A DNA stretch of 64,000 nt from contig CAVSII010000012.1 of assembly GCA_963727955.1 (NCBI GenBank), positions 62,001 to 126,000 of the forward strand. Direction: 5' to 3'. Both the position numbers and the translations under genes were made by a program. Shown here piece after piece: positions 8,251 to 16,559 of the stretch; the first letter of the stretch is position 1; each line of letters begins with the position of its first letter. The notes under the pieces are model-generated. The model saw only the letters and a list, made by a program, of their open reading frames with translations, was not told the origin of the DNA and made no database searches. The stretch comes from Bog-756 sp963727955 (GTDB lineage: Bacteria; Actinomycetota; Acidimicrobiia; Acidimicrobiales; RAAP-2).

Positions 8251-9489
8251 TCAGCCGTCTACGTGACTGAGCCGTTCGACCAGGAAGGCCCGCTCGACCG
8301 CGTTCTCGCAGAGCAACAAGGCCTCCTCGTAGGCGGCACGGGACTCGGCGACCCGGCCCAGTCGTCTGAGGAAGTCGGCCCGCGCTGATGCCAAATAGGT
8401 GTAGGTGGCCAGCAGGGGCTCGGTGGCCAGAGCGTCCAGCGCGGCCAGTCCTGCGTCGGGCCCGAACGCCAGGCCGATGGCCACGGCCCGGTTGAGGGCG
8501 ACCACGGGAGACGGCCACAGCTCAACCAAAAGGTCGTAGAGCCCCACGATTTCGCCCCAGTCGGTTGCGTCCCACGACGGAGCTTCGTCGTGGACGGCGG
8601 CGATGGCGGCCATGAGGGCGAATCGCCCCGGTGGTCGGCGGCACAGGGCTTCACGCACGAGCTCGAGACCCTCCCCGATGGCGACGTGATCCCAATGGGA
8701 CCGGTCCTGGTCGGCCAGAAGCACCAGCTGGTCGTCACCTCCCACCCGCGACGCCTGGCGGGCGTCGGTCAAAAGGATGAGGGCCAGCAGTCCGGCCACG
8801 TCGGCGTCGTCCGGCAGCAACTTCCGCAGCAGTCGGGCCAGGTCAAGCGACCGCTCCACCAGGTCCCGTCGGCCGAGGTCGGCACCCTCCGGTGCCGTGT
8901 GCCCGGTCGAGTAGAGCAGATGCAAAACGGTGAGCACGGCGTCAATGCGGATGGGAAGGTCGTCGACGGACGGCACCCGGTAGGGGATGCGGGCAATGGC
9001 GATCTTCTTCTTGGCCCGGGTGATGCGGGCCGCCATGGTCGACTCGCTGACCAGGAACGCCCGGCCCACCTCGGCGGTGGTGAGTCCGCAAACCAGACGT
9101 AGCGTGAGCGCCACCTGGGCGTCGAGGGCGATGGCGGGGTGGCAGCACGTGAAGATCAGCCGGAGTCGATCGTCCACGATGTCGGGCTCGTCGAGCTCGC
9201 CAGGGCCGACCACGGCCACCGATTCGACCAGTAGAGGCAGGACCCGGTCATGGGTCACGCCCCGGCGAGCCACGTCGATGGCCCGGCGTCGGGCCACGGT
9301 GGTCAGCCAGGCACCGGGTTTCGCGGGGATACCCTCGGTGGACCAGGTGGCCAGCGCCCGGGCATAGGCATCCTGGACGCATTCTTCAGCCAAGTCGATG
9401 TCCCTTGTGACCCGGACCGTGGCGGCCAGCACGAAGGCCCACTCCCGTCGGTGTGCGTCAGCCACCGCTGCCTCCACCGACGCGTGCAT
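8251..9489 (-). CDS. ECF sigma factor with C-terminal extension (ECF42-like)
   Basis: This 412-residue protein has sigma region 2 (DIDLAEECVQDAYARALATW), a linker and region 4 (LTLRLVCGLTTAEVGRAFLVSESTMAARITRAKKKI). About 200 further residues (DUF6596/TPR-like, with LYDLLVELWPSPVVALNRAVAI) follow. That architecture and the YCII-family gene just upstream are the signature of the ECF42 group, which lacks a classical anti-sigma factor. No membrane anti-sigma gene is nearby, consistent with control through the extension. It lies 17 bp behind the YCII gene in the same operon. Target genes are not evident. Confidence 0.9.
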   Translation of the reverse strand: MHASVEAAVADAHRREWAFVLAATVRVTRDIDLAEECVQDAYARALATWSTEGIPAKPGAWLTTVARRRAIDVARRGVTHDRVLPLLVESVAVVGPGELDEPDIVDDRLRLIFTCCHPAIALDAQVALTLRLVCGLTTAEVGRAFLVSESTMAARITRAKKKIAIARIPYRVPSVDDLPIRIDAVLTVLHLLYSTGHTAPEGADLGRRDLVERSLDLARLLRKLLPDDADVAGLLALILLTDARQASRVGGDDQLVLLADQDRSHWDHVAIGEGLELVREALCRRPPGRFALMAAIAAVHDEAPSWDATDWGEIVGLYDLLVELWPSPVVALNRAVAIGLAFGPDAGLAALDALATEPLLATYTYLASARADFLRRLGRVAESRAAYEEALLLCENAVERAFLVERLSHVDG

Positions 9490-9506
9490 GAGGCGATGGG
9501 CGCCGC

Positions 9507-9854
9507 TCAGCTGAACGTCCTGATCGGCCTGACCTCAACCCCGCCGGCAGGCATCGGCACCTGCTTGGCCAGCGTCAAGGCCTCGTCCAGATCGGCTGCC
9601 TCCACCAGGTAATAGCCGCCCAGCGCCTCTTTGGTCTCCGCAAAGGCGCCGTCGGTGACCACGAACTCGCCGGAGGAGTCCTGGCGTACCGACGTCGCCG
9701 TCGCAGTCGACTGCAGTGCGTTGCCACCCCGCAAGGCGGAGGCGTTGCGCTCGCCGAACACCTGATGGCCCTTCATCATCTGGTCGAATGACCCGGGCTC
9801 CGGATTGTCCAATGCAGCCTCGTCCCCGTAAATAAGGATCAGATACTCGGCCAT
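9507..9854 (-). CDS. YCII-related (DGPF) protein, partner of the ECF sigma factor
   Basis: This is a 115-residue cytosolic protein. It begins MAEYLILIYGDEAALDN and ends with ETKEALGGYYLVEAADLDEALTLAKQVP, the usual ferredoxin-like fold of YCII/DGPF proteins found beside ECF42 sigma genes. The role is unproven; it may be a target or a ligand sensor. The ATG at 9854 has a good AGAGGAG upstream. It is first in a two-gene operon with the sigma factor. Confidence 0.88.
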   Translation of the reverse strand: MAEYLILIYGDEAALDNPEPGSFDQMMKGHQVFGERNASALRGGNALQSTATATSVRQDSSGEFVVTDGAFAETKEALGGYYLVEAADLDEALTLAKQVPMPAGGVEVRPIRTFS

Positions 9855-10091
9855 GGTGATCTCCTCTCGTGATTGGCCCCGCCTTCGGGACCTCCTACTG
9901 ACTACGACGGTCGAGAACGACCCCGATCGACAACTCTGCCCAGAATTGTCGACCCGTTCCACTTAAGGCCGTAGAAATCGGGGTTCGGCCGTGACGATCG
10001 GGCTCGTCCCAGTAGACCTGATCGCCGGTCGGGCTGCCGATCGGCCGCCCAACCGGTTGGCCTCATCCCCGGAATCGACGGTCGCACCAGG

Positions 10092-11414
10092 TCATCCGTG
10101 GGCCGGGCTGTCCCCCTCGGGCCGTGCCTCCGGTCGGGGTCCGCGGGTGGCGTCCGCCACATCTCGCGCGTATTCCCGAAGCGGCTCGTTGGTCCGTTGG
10201 GAATACTTCCGCAAGGCAGTGAAGGCTGCCGACTCGGAGATCCCGTCCCGCTCCATGATCGCTCCCTGGGCCTGGGCGATCGTCTTGCGGGTCCGCAATG
10301 CCCGCTGCAGGCGGTTCGAACGTGAATCCGCTCTCGGGTGTGCCTCAACCTCCGAGAGAATGGCGGAGGTTTCGGCGGCGAGGACAGAGGCCACGTGCTG
10401 GTCGGCGGATACGAACACAGCCGGTGTCCGGGAGTAGATGTTGATTGCTCCCACCGGTCTCTCCACTGTCATGAGAGGGAAGGAAAGGATCGAATTGATG
10501 CCAAGGGCGCGTGCTCGGGGGGTGAAGATCGGCCATCTCTGCTCCTCGCTGAGAGAACCGCTGTAGAACTCCCGTCCTTCTGCCGAGGCATCAACACACG
10601 GGCCTTGCCCCGATGCGTACTGATGCCCGTCCATGTCCAGAACCGTTTGATCGGTGGCGGCAATGGTCGTCAGAATCCCGTGGCGCCGCAGGGAGATACT
10701 GGCGCCGTCAGCGCCGCCCACAAGCTTTTTGGCCAGGGCAACAGTCAGCCGCAAGGCACCGTGTGTCCCGTGACCCGGCGCCCCATCCACGACCGATCGG
10801 TTGAGCTCGTCGAACAGATCACCCGGTCTCGTGGCACTGCGCATGTCGAACAGGCGGAGGGCCTGGTCGTAGTCGAGGAACGCCGATTGATGCCCGAAAG
10901 GATCGGGAACGTTCAAACCGTCGAGCCCGGAGGCCTCGAGAGAAGCCCGCACGGCGCCATTTGAACAGCGGACCGTGAGTTGACCCTTATGTCCGGCGAT
11001 TTGCCTGGCCGCCCGAGCCAGCACGGTGAAACCCGTGGGGATGACCGAGCTCACCCCGGACAGGTCGACCACTATCCAGAGACAGCCACCGGCCATCGCC
11101 GCTTCGAGCATGGTGCTGAGCTCGGCGGCGGCCGGTCCGGCAAGCTGACCCCGCACGGCGATGACGGCGTGGTCTTCGCCCAACTCGGCTCCGATGACGA
11201 AGTGGCCACGGGAGTCGGTGCCTTCAACCACCTGACACACCCCGCCGGATCGACCGTCGAGAACCGCCGGGGCCTTGGCCTTGCTCTCCCATCCAACGTC
11301 CCAGAGCGGGCGGATGTCGATGTGCCATCCAGCCGGTGGAGGCTGAGGTAAAAACAGTGTTTCTCCGTTTTCGCATCGTGTCACCAGCGCACAAAGTCCG
11401 AGCGACATCGACAC
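10092..11414 (-). CDS. STAS-GAF-ANTAR regulator
   Basis: A cytosolic multidomain regulator of about 440 residues. A STAS-like domain lies near 73-165 (VIAVRGQLAGPAAAELSTML, IVVDLSGVSSV), a GAF domain near 205-350 (DGASISLRRHG, ILSFPLMTVERPVGAINIYS) and an ANTAR domain near 372-428 (TIAQAQGAIMERDGISESAAFTALRKYSQR). ANTAR domains bind paired RNA hairpins to prevent termination, so this is a likely RNA-level regulator sensing a small ligand through GAF and interacting with an anti-sigma-like partner through STAS. The start is uncertain: GTG at 11414 or ATG at 11408, neither with a good ribosome site, and the first 60 residues may not be translated. Confidence 0.85.
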   Translation of the reverse strand: MSMSLGLCALVTRCENGETLFLPQPPPAGWHIDIRPLWDVGWESKAKAPAVLDGRSGGVCQVVEGTDSRGHFVIGAELGEDHAVIAVRGQLAGPAAAELSTMLEAAMAGGCLWIVVDLSGVSSVIPTGFTVLARAARQIAGHKGQLTVRCSNGAVRASLEASGLDGLNVPDPFGHQSAFLDYDQALRLFDMRSATRPGDLFDELNRSVVDGAPGHGTHGALRLTVALAKKLVGGADGASISLRRHGILTTIAATDQTVLDMDGHQYASGQGPCVDASAEGREFYSGSLSEEQRWPIFTPRARALGINSILSFPLMTVERPVGAINIYSRTPAVFVSADQHVASVLAAETSAILSEVEAHPRADSRSNRLQRALRTRKTIAQAQGAIMERDGISESAAFTALRKYSQRTNEPLREYARDVADATRGPRPEARPEGDSPAHG

Positions 11415-11663
11415 GCGGGTCGAGCTCGCCGCTCATCCCGGACCCAGACGGGTGGTTGCGTCGGGCTCTTCGCGTCTCCCGAACAGCCGAGAGACTCGGT
11501 GACTCAGCGTTGGACCGGCCTGCCTTCGATGGCGCCACGGATGGCAGCAGGCGAAGGGGGTATCGTCCTACGGCGCTCACGTCGGCAATCGTCCGGTCAT
11601 CAGGAGGCTGGGCAGTCGACCGGCCCGGTGGCGAATCGGCCGCCGCTCGCCGGTCTCGACGTA

Positions 11664-11894
11664 CTACTCACCCTGGTCTTCTTGCACATAGGGAACCGGA
11701 TGGTTGCCGCCGAGCTCGACGAAGCGTTCGTTGAGTGCGTGAGCGATCACGTCGTGGTCGTAGGGACTCGGAGCGAGGGCACCGAACAGAAAGGCTTCGA
11801 GCTGAAGGGCGGAGCTCATGCCGCCGAGCTCGAAGTACCGGAGCCAGAGCTCCTCCTGGCTGAGCTCAGCGTCCCGCCGGAATTTGTCGAGCAT
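11664..11894 (-). CDS. Small conserved-looking protein between two ANTAR genes
   Basis: A 76-residue protein read from the ATG at 11894 (a longer frame starts at 11951). It contains EELWLRYFELGGMSSALQLEAF, then FLFGALAPSPYDHDVIAHALNERFVELG and a Pro-rich end. I recall similar short proteins in actinobacteria near GAF/ANTAR or STAS regulators, but no function is known to me. It is mostly helical, soluble, without a signal peptide. The position between two ANTAR regulators on the same strand suggests a shared role. The ribosome site is weak, so the start is uncertain. Confidence 0.6.
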   Translation of the reverse strand: MLDKFRRDAELSQEELWLRYFELGGMSSALQLEAFLFGALAPSPYDHDVIAHALNERFVELGGNHPVPYVQEDQGE

Positions 11895-12196
11895 GTCGTG
11901 ACTGGGTGAGCTCACGAGAACCGCCGTCCACCCGACACTCTCCCGGGCCACGCCCGGCAGAATTCAGTTCCGTACCCGGTCCGATGGCGCCGCCGCTCAT
12001 CACAGTCCGGCGAAGAAGGGTCACCCACATCGGTGAAGTTGTTCGACAGCGGGGTCATCGACAATGTGTCGCGTCCTGGGTATGTCGGTCCCTCGCTGTA
12101 GAAGGCAAGTAAAATCTACCACGCCGCAAAGGAACACAGATCTGGGCGACCACCCTGCTCCCCTGCCAAAGCCATCCGTTTTCAGAGGTACGCCGT

Positions 12197-12931
12197 TCAC
12201 CCGGTATCCGGACGCTCCCCGGTGTCGACCAGGCTCTGAGCAATGTCCCGAAGCTTCAAATTGAGGTGTTGGGAAGCACGACGGAGGATATCGAACGCTT
12301 GCGCGGAGGTGATGCGTTCGCGCTCCATCAAGATGCCTTTGGCCTCCCCGATGATTTCTCTTGTCACCAGAGCGGAATTGAGATTGGAGGCAACCCGCAT
12401 CTCGGTCTCGTGCTCCTCAGCCGCGGTGATGGCGGCGCCGGCCAGGTGGGCCAAAAGAAGTCCTCGACCTCTGTCCATGACCCCGAAAGCAGACGGATAG
12501 CGGGCGAAGAGGGCGAGACTTCCGGATACTCCCGCCATAGCGAAGGGGAGTCCCAACAGACTTCGGATATTCCTCTCTCGCGCTTCCGAAACCCATTCGA
12601 TCTGAGTACCTTCGATCAAATCCTCGTTGTAATAGATGGACTCTTCACGAATCGACGCAAAGAACAAAGAATCTCCTGAGAGATTCCTCAACGCTTCGAG
12701 CTCGAGGACGTCCGGATGGGTAGAGGCCCGGATGGTGGCGACCCCATGATCGAGGAGAATGATGCCGGCGAAGTCACAGCCTTCGATGGTGGTGGTTGCC
12801 AACTCCATGACACTGTCGAGCGTCTGCTCGACTGTGTCAGCAGAAAACAGGAGATCGACCATGGCCGACATGGCATCGGCCAGCCCCGCAACTGCATTCT
12901 CATCCTCAATGGGAATATCGCTACCGGCCAT
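12197..12931 (-). CDS. GAF-ANTAR regulator
   Basis: A 244-residue cytosolic regulator with a GAF domain (about 20-165; CDFAGIILLDHGVATIRASTHP, LGLPFAMAGVSGSLALFA) and a C-terminal ANTAR domain (ALVTREIIGEAKGILMERERITSAQAFDILRRAS). The predicted role is ligand-controlled binding of nascent RNA to stop termination. The ATG at 12931 follows a GAAGAAG element. No obvious target leader was found close by. It is second in a cluster of such regulators, with the STAS-GAF-ANTAR gene 800 bp downstream on the same strand. Confidence 0.88.
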   Translation of the reverse strand: MAGSDIPIEDENAVAGLADAMSAMVDLLFSADTVEQTLDSVMELATTTIEGCDFAGIILLDHGVATIRASTHPDVLELEALRNLSGDSLFFASIREESIYYNEDLIEGTQIEWVSEARERNIRSLLGLPFAMAGVSGSLALFARYPSAFGVMDRGRGLLLAHLAGAAITAAEEHETEMRVASNLNSALVTREIIGEAKGILMERERITSAQAFDILRRASQHLNLKLRDIAQSLVDTGERPDTG

Positions 12932-13487
12932 GCAGTCTTCTTCGGTTGGATCCGCCTGCGTGGCATCATCCCACTCATGCTCTACGGCCGCAAAGGTAGA
13001 CCGCCGACTGTCGCCTCTGCCGCTCACCATGCGACGACGTCGGCCGTGCTCGACCCTCGCCGGCTGGCCACGACGGTCGATTACAGGGACGGGGTCTGAT
13101 CTGACCTGGGTTTATCCTCCCTACAGAACAGTGGAGCAAATTCACCGGATGGTATGAAGCGGCAAACGACATCCTCCGACGCGCCGCGGCTTCGTAAGCA
13201 GGACCCCTTTTGCGTCGGCGGCGGCAACCCCGTGATCGGGCTCGGACGGCCGTCCAGAGGTCGCTCCTCAGGCACGCCGGGCCGGCAGCAAGTTGAAGGT
13301 GATTGGTTGATGGGGATGGCCGTCTGAATCCATGGTGATGCCCGTCTGATGGGATGGCGGGCTCAGCTTGACCTCAGGGTCGGCCCAGGTTGGGCTCAGG
13401 TGAAATAGATCAAACCGAAGGTCCGATCACCAAATCTTAAGGTGGTCTAGGGATCTTCCAAGGGCCGTCCAAGGTGGGTCGACAAAG
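12932..13487. other. Intergenic region, 556 bp
   Basis: Divergent gap between the GAF-ANTAR gene and the acyltransferase. No coding frame is convincing. A short direct repeat (CCGTCTGA preceded by GATG/ATGG) occurs twice near 13318-13350, and CTCAGG occurs twice near 13375-13397. I see no clear promoter hexamers, RNA gene or terminator. Confidence 0.5.
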
Positions 13488-14711
13488 GTGGCGTGGGTGG
13501 AGTTCCACCCTGTGGCTGCCAAACCCCACGCGGTTCGGCTCCTCGGCCATCAGCCCGTTCTGGATGGCGTGCGCGCCCTGGCATGGATGGCAGTCTTTGC
13601 CAGCCATGCCGGGCTTGCACCCGAACTCGCCGTCGGGCAGGTTGCCATGTTTGTCTTCTTCGGCCTGAGTGGTTTTCTCATTACGGCGATGCTTTCCGAG
13701 GAGAAGGACCTCCGCGGACGCATCAACCTGTTCCATTTCTATGTGCGGCGCGCCCTTCGGCTCGTGCCGGCACTGGTGGTGTTCCTTCTCATCTGGCTGC
13801 TGGTCGTCATCTTTTTCGGCCATGACGCATGGATGACGTCGGTACCGGGGGCCGGAACGGGCACCGGCGAGCCGATATCGGTGGCCATCGAAGGGGTGGG
13901 AGCTGGAATCACCTACCTCACCAACTGGTGCGGATTGTTCGGGCTCTTCACCGGTTACGTCCCGTTGGGGCACCTCTGGTCCCTGGCCGTCGAGGAGCAG
14001 TTCTACCTCTTCTGGGCACCTCTCCTTGTCTTTCTACTCAGTCGTTCTCGCAGCATCGCCGTGGTGGGAACCTGTCTTCTGGCCATCGCTTCGTTCCTCG
14101 ATGTCATCTGGTTGCATCATGCTCACGCCACCACGACGTTGGTCTTCTACAGCACCGATACCCGATCGGGAGCTTTCTTAGCCGGAGCCGCTCTCGGCCT
14201 CTTGTGGTCCCGGCGACCCGCCATCGGCGGGTGGTGGGGCCGTACGTCCACGCCAGCAATCGTCGTCACCATCGGTTCGCTCGTGTTCGGCGGCTGGATC
14301 TTCGATCATCCGAGTTCGGCGTTCGTCTACGGGACGGCCTGGATCGCCGTCTCCGTCGCTGCCCCTCTGATGGTGGTCGTCCTGGTCAATCGGCGGCGAC
14401 AGCGGCCATCCTGGTTGGCCAGCCCGGCAATGACCTATGTAGGGCGACGGTCCTATGCCCTCTACCTCTGGCACTACGTCTGGTTGACGTGGCTGAGGAG
14501 CCTGGGATTCTCCGGCGTGTTGATCGCCCTGTTGGCCACGTTGGCCTGCGCCGAATTGTCGTGGCGGGTGGTCGAGTCCCCGTTCCTGCGCATGAAGCGG
14601 AGCTTGGTCGCCGACAAGCCTGCCGCTCCGATCGACGTCGTCGAGGCCGAGGAAGCCGGGGTAGCGGCGGGCAACCCGACCATGAGGCCCTTGGCCGGCA
14701 TCGCCCTCTGA
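13488..14711 (+). CDS. Membrane acyltransferase (acyltransferase_3/OafA family)
   Basis: This is a 407-residue multipass inner-membrane protein. It opens with LDGVRALAWMAVFASHAG, the family's catalytic-His region, and has FFGLSGFLITAML, the RRALRLVPAL segment and GHLWSLAVEEQFYLFWA. About ten hydrophobic helices follow. Family members move acetyl or other acyl groups from the cytosol onto cell-surface sugars, peptidoglycan or antibiotics. The C-terminal 40 residues are cytosolic and acidic. The GTG start at 13488 or the GTG at 13497 are both possible. No adjacent sugar operon, so the acceptor is unknown. Confidence 0.88.
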   Translation: MAWVEFHPVAAKPHAVRLLGHQPVLDGVRALAWMAVFASHAGLAPELAVGQVAMFVFFGLSGFLITAMLSEEKDLRGRINLFHFYVRRALRLVPALVVFLLIWLLVVIFFGHDAWMTSVPGAGTGTGEPISVAIEGVGAGITYLTNWCGLFGLFTGYVPLGHLWSLAVEEQFYLFWAPLLVFLLSRSRSIAVVGTCLLAIASFLDVIWLHHAHATTTLVFYSTDTRSGAFLAGAALGLLWSRRPAIGGWWGRTSTPAIVVTIGSLVFGGWIFDHPSSAFVYGTAWIAVSVAAPLMVVVLVNRRRQRPSWLASPAMTYVGRRSYALYLWHYVWLTWLRSLGFSGVLIALLATLACAELSWRVVESPFLRMKRSLVADKPAAPIDVVEAEEAGVAAGNPTMRPLAGIAL

Positions 14712-14846
14712 CCCGCCGACCGAGCCGTTGGCGGCGGCAGAGCCCACCTACGGCGCTGGGCCCGCGCCGGCAGGCGATCGCCGGGTGGCGGGACCCCGGT
14801 GGCGGGACAGAGCATTGGGTCGGACCCACCGGGTTGACATCCGAAG

Positions 14847-14892
14847 TTAGGCGGGCCTAAGTTTAGGGACACCTAATGTTAGGCTCGCCTAA
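14847..14892 (+). promoter_or_regulatory. Three evenly spaced DtxR/IdeR-like iron boxes
   Basis: TTAGG-N4-CCTAA occurs three times, at 14847-14860, 14863-14876 and 14879-14892, starting exactly 16 bp apart. Aligned with the 19-bp iron box TTAGGTTAGGCTAACCTAA, by hand they match 13, 14 and 15 positions. TTGACA at 14834-14839 could be the -35 of the promoter they cover. The iron transporter genes begin 150 bp downstream, so iron-dependent repression is the natural reading. Confidence 0.7.
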
Positions 14893-15040
14893 TAATGCCA
14901 ACCTACCTCTCGCTCGCCACGGTCGTTTTCCGGACTGGATCGGCTCGATCCTTCAGCACTGATCGCTACGCGAGCAGGGCCAGCCGCTTCGGGGAGTTCT
15001 CGTCCGACGCCGACCGGCGACCACTAACCAGATCCCGACC

Positions 15041-15412
15041 ATGACGCGCCTGTCCGGCCCCACCCTCATCGCCGTGGGCATCGTCTTGGGTGGATCTCTC
15101 CTGCTCGACGCCTGCGGTTCTTCGAGCGCATCTCCGACCAGGACGGCGGTCGCTTCCGGTTCGTGCACCCAGATCAACGCCGTGCTCAGCGACGGCCCGG
15201 ATCCTGACGCCGACCCCGTCGGCTACGCACAGGCCCAAATCCTGCCTCTCCGCCAGATATCCACCTCCAACGACAAGCTCCGCGCCGCCATCGAAGATCT
15301 CGGTGCCGCTTATAAGGCCGTCGTGGCTACCAACAACTCGGGCGCCTCCAAACAGCAGGTCAGCGCCGCTTCCAACCAGGTCGATGCCCTCTGTCCGGGG
15401 GCAACGTCATGA
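15041..15412 (+). CDS. Small lipoprotein heading the iron-transport operon
   Basis: A 123-residue exported protein with a hydrophobic signal and the lipobox LLDAC, then a Ser-rich linker. The mature part has two more cysteines (SCTQ and LCPG) that could pair, and helical segments rich in Ala and Gln. I do not recognise the family. It lies between the iron-box array and the ferric-binding lipoprotein on the same strand, 55 bp ahead, so a role in iron capture or envelope adaptation to low iron is likely by context only. Confidence 0.7.
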   Translation: MTRLSGPTLIAVGIVLGGSLLLDACGSSSASPTRTAVASGSCTQINAVLSDGPDPDADPVGYAQAQILPLRQISTSNDKLRAAIEDLGAAYKAVVATNNSGASKQQVSAASNQVDALCPGATS

Positions 15413-15452
15413 GCCTGATGGTGTGTGCCGGCCGTCACGTTCACCGAGCGGC

Positions 15453-15492
15453 AACGAGGAGGCGTCCATGAAAAACGAGGAGGCGTCCATGA
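15453..15492 (+). repeat. Duplicated ribosome-site/start module of fbpA
   Basis: A 19-bp segment containing GAGGAGG and ATGA occurs at 15453-15471 and again at 15474-15492. The offset is 21 bp, so both ATGs (15468 and 15489) are in the same frame. Each ATG has its own properly spaced ribosome site. Confidence 0.85.
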
Positions 15493-16514
15493 GGAGGCAC
15501 TGGGGATGGGCGGCCGTGGCGGTGGTGGCCACCGGTGTCCTGCTCGCCGCATGCGGAGGATCATCGTCGGCATCCGGTCAGTCGATCACCCTCTACAGCG
15601 GGCAGCACGTCCAGACCACCGACTCGTTGGTGGCCGGATTCGAAAAGGCCACCGGGATCACCGTGAACGTACGCAGCGACGACGAGGACACTCTGGCCAA
15701 CGAGGTGGTCACCGAAGGGTCGAACTCCCCCGCTGACGTCATCTACACCGAGAACACACCGGCTCTCGAGTACCTCCAGTCCAAGGGGCTGCTGGCCAAG
15801 GTCGACCCGTCGACTCTGGCCCTCACGCCGAGCAAGTACAACTCGCCAGCAGGTGACTGGGTCGGCGTGTCGGCGCGGGTCAGCGTGCTGATCTACAACC
15901 CCAGTCTCATTGCCAAGGGACAACTCCCCACCTCTGTACTCCAGTTGGCTAACCCCCGTTACCAGGGAAAATTGGCCTTCGCAGCCGGAGAGACCGATTT
16001 TCAACCCATCGTCACATCGGTCGTCCACACCTACGGAGACCCTGCGGCGCTCAAATGGTTGGAGGGGATCAAGAACAACGCCGGCAGCCACATCTATCCC
16101 GACAACGAGACGATCGCCGACGAGGTGAACCGGGGCGCCGTGGCCTTCGGTGTGGTCAATCAGTACTACTGGTACCGGATGCGTGCCGAGCTCGGGGCGT
16201 CGAACATCCACTCCGACATCACCTACTTCGCCCCCTACGACCCCGGATACGTCCTCGACATCTCCCCGGCCGCCGTTCTCAAGTCGTCCAAGAACCAGGC
16301 GGCCGCTCAGAAATTTCTTGCCTACCTCGTCTCCAAAGCAGGGCAAGAGACCATCGCTCACTCGATCAGCTTCGAGTACCCGATCGCCTCGGGAGTGACC
16401 ACCAGCCAACCGGAGACCCCATTCGGTCAATTACAGCCGAACCCCATCACCACCGCCCAACTGGGGGATGGTTCCACGGCCATCAACCTGCTCAAGCAGG
16501 CCGGCCTGCTGTGA
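15468..16514 (+). CDS. fbpA: Ferric iron-binding lipoprotein (FbpA type)
   Basis: Substrate-binding protein of an iron ABC transporter, tethered outside the membrane by the lipobox LLAAC (Cys29 from the first ATG). The mature part has the extracellular-solute-binding fold: ITLYSGQHVQTTDSLVAGFEKATGI, SPADVIYTENTPALEYLQ, NPRYQGKLAFA and GVVNQYYWYRM. The adjacent tyrosines 233, 234 and 236 fit the Fe3+ ligands of FbpA/FutA proteins. Two in-frame starts exist, each with a ribosome site from the 21-bp duplication. It is followed at 45 bp by the permease gene and lies downstream of iron-box-like operators. Confidence 0.9.
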   Translation: MKNEEASMRRHWGWAAVAVVATGVLLAACGGSSSASGQSITLYSGQHVQTTDSLVAGFEKATGITVNVRSDDEDTLANEVVTEGSNSPADVIYTENTPALEYLQSKGLLAKVDPSTLALTPSKYNSPAGDWVGVSARVSVLIYNPSLIAKGQLPTSVLQLANPRYQGKLAFAAGETDFQPIVTSVVHTYGDPAALKWLEGIKNNAGSHIYPDNETIADEVNRGAVAFGVVNQYYWYRMRAELGASNIHSDITYFAPYDPGYVLDISPAAVLKSSKNQAAAQKFLAYLVSKAGQETIAHSISFEYPIASGVTTSQPETPFGQLQPNPITTAQLGDGSTAINLLKQAGLL

Positions 16515-16559
16515 CCGGTCACCGAGCCGATCCGACAGCCGGCCGAACAGGGACAGACG

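Noticed and set aside
14847..14892. Reading the three palindromes as a CRISPR or phage repeat
   Set aside because: They are 14-bp units with 2-bp gaps and match iron-box half-sites next to iron genes.
15090..15467. Long in-frame extension upstream of fbpA
   Set aside because: It covers the small lipoprotein gene in another frame and lacks a signal peptide; the two ATGs at 15468 and 15489 with ribosome sites and a lipobox fit much better.
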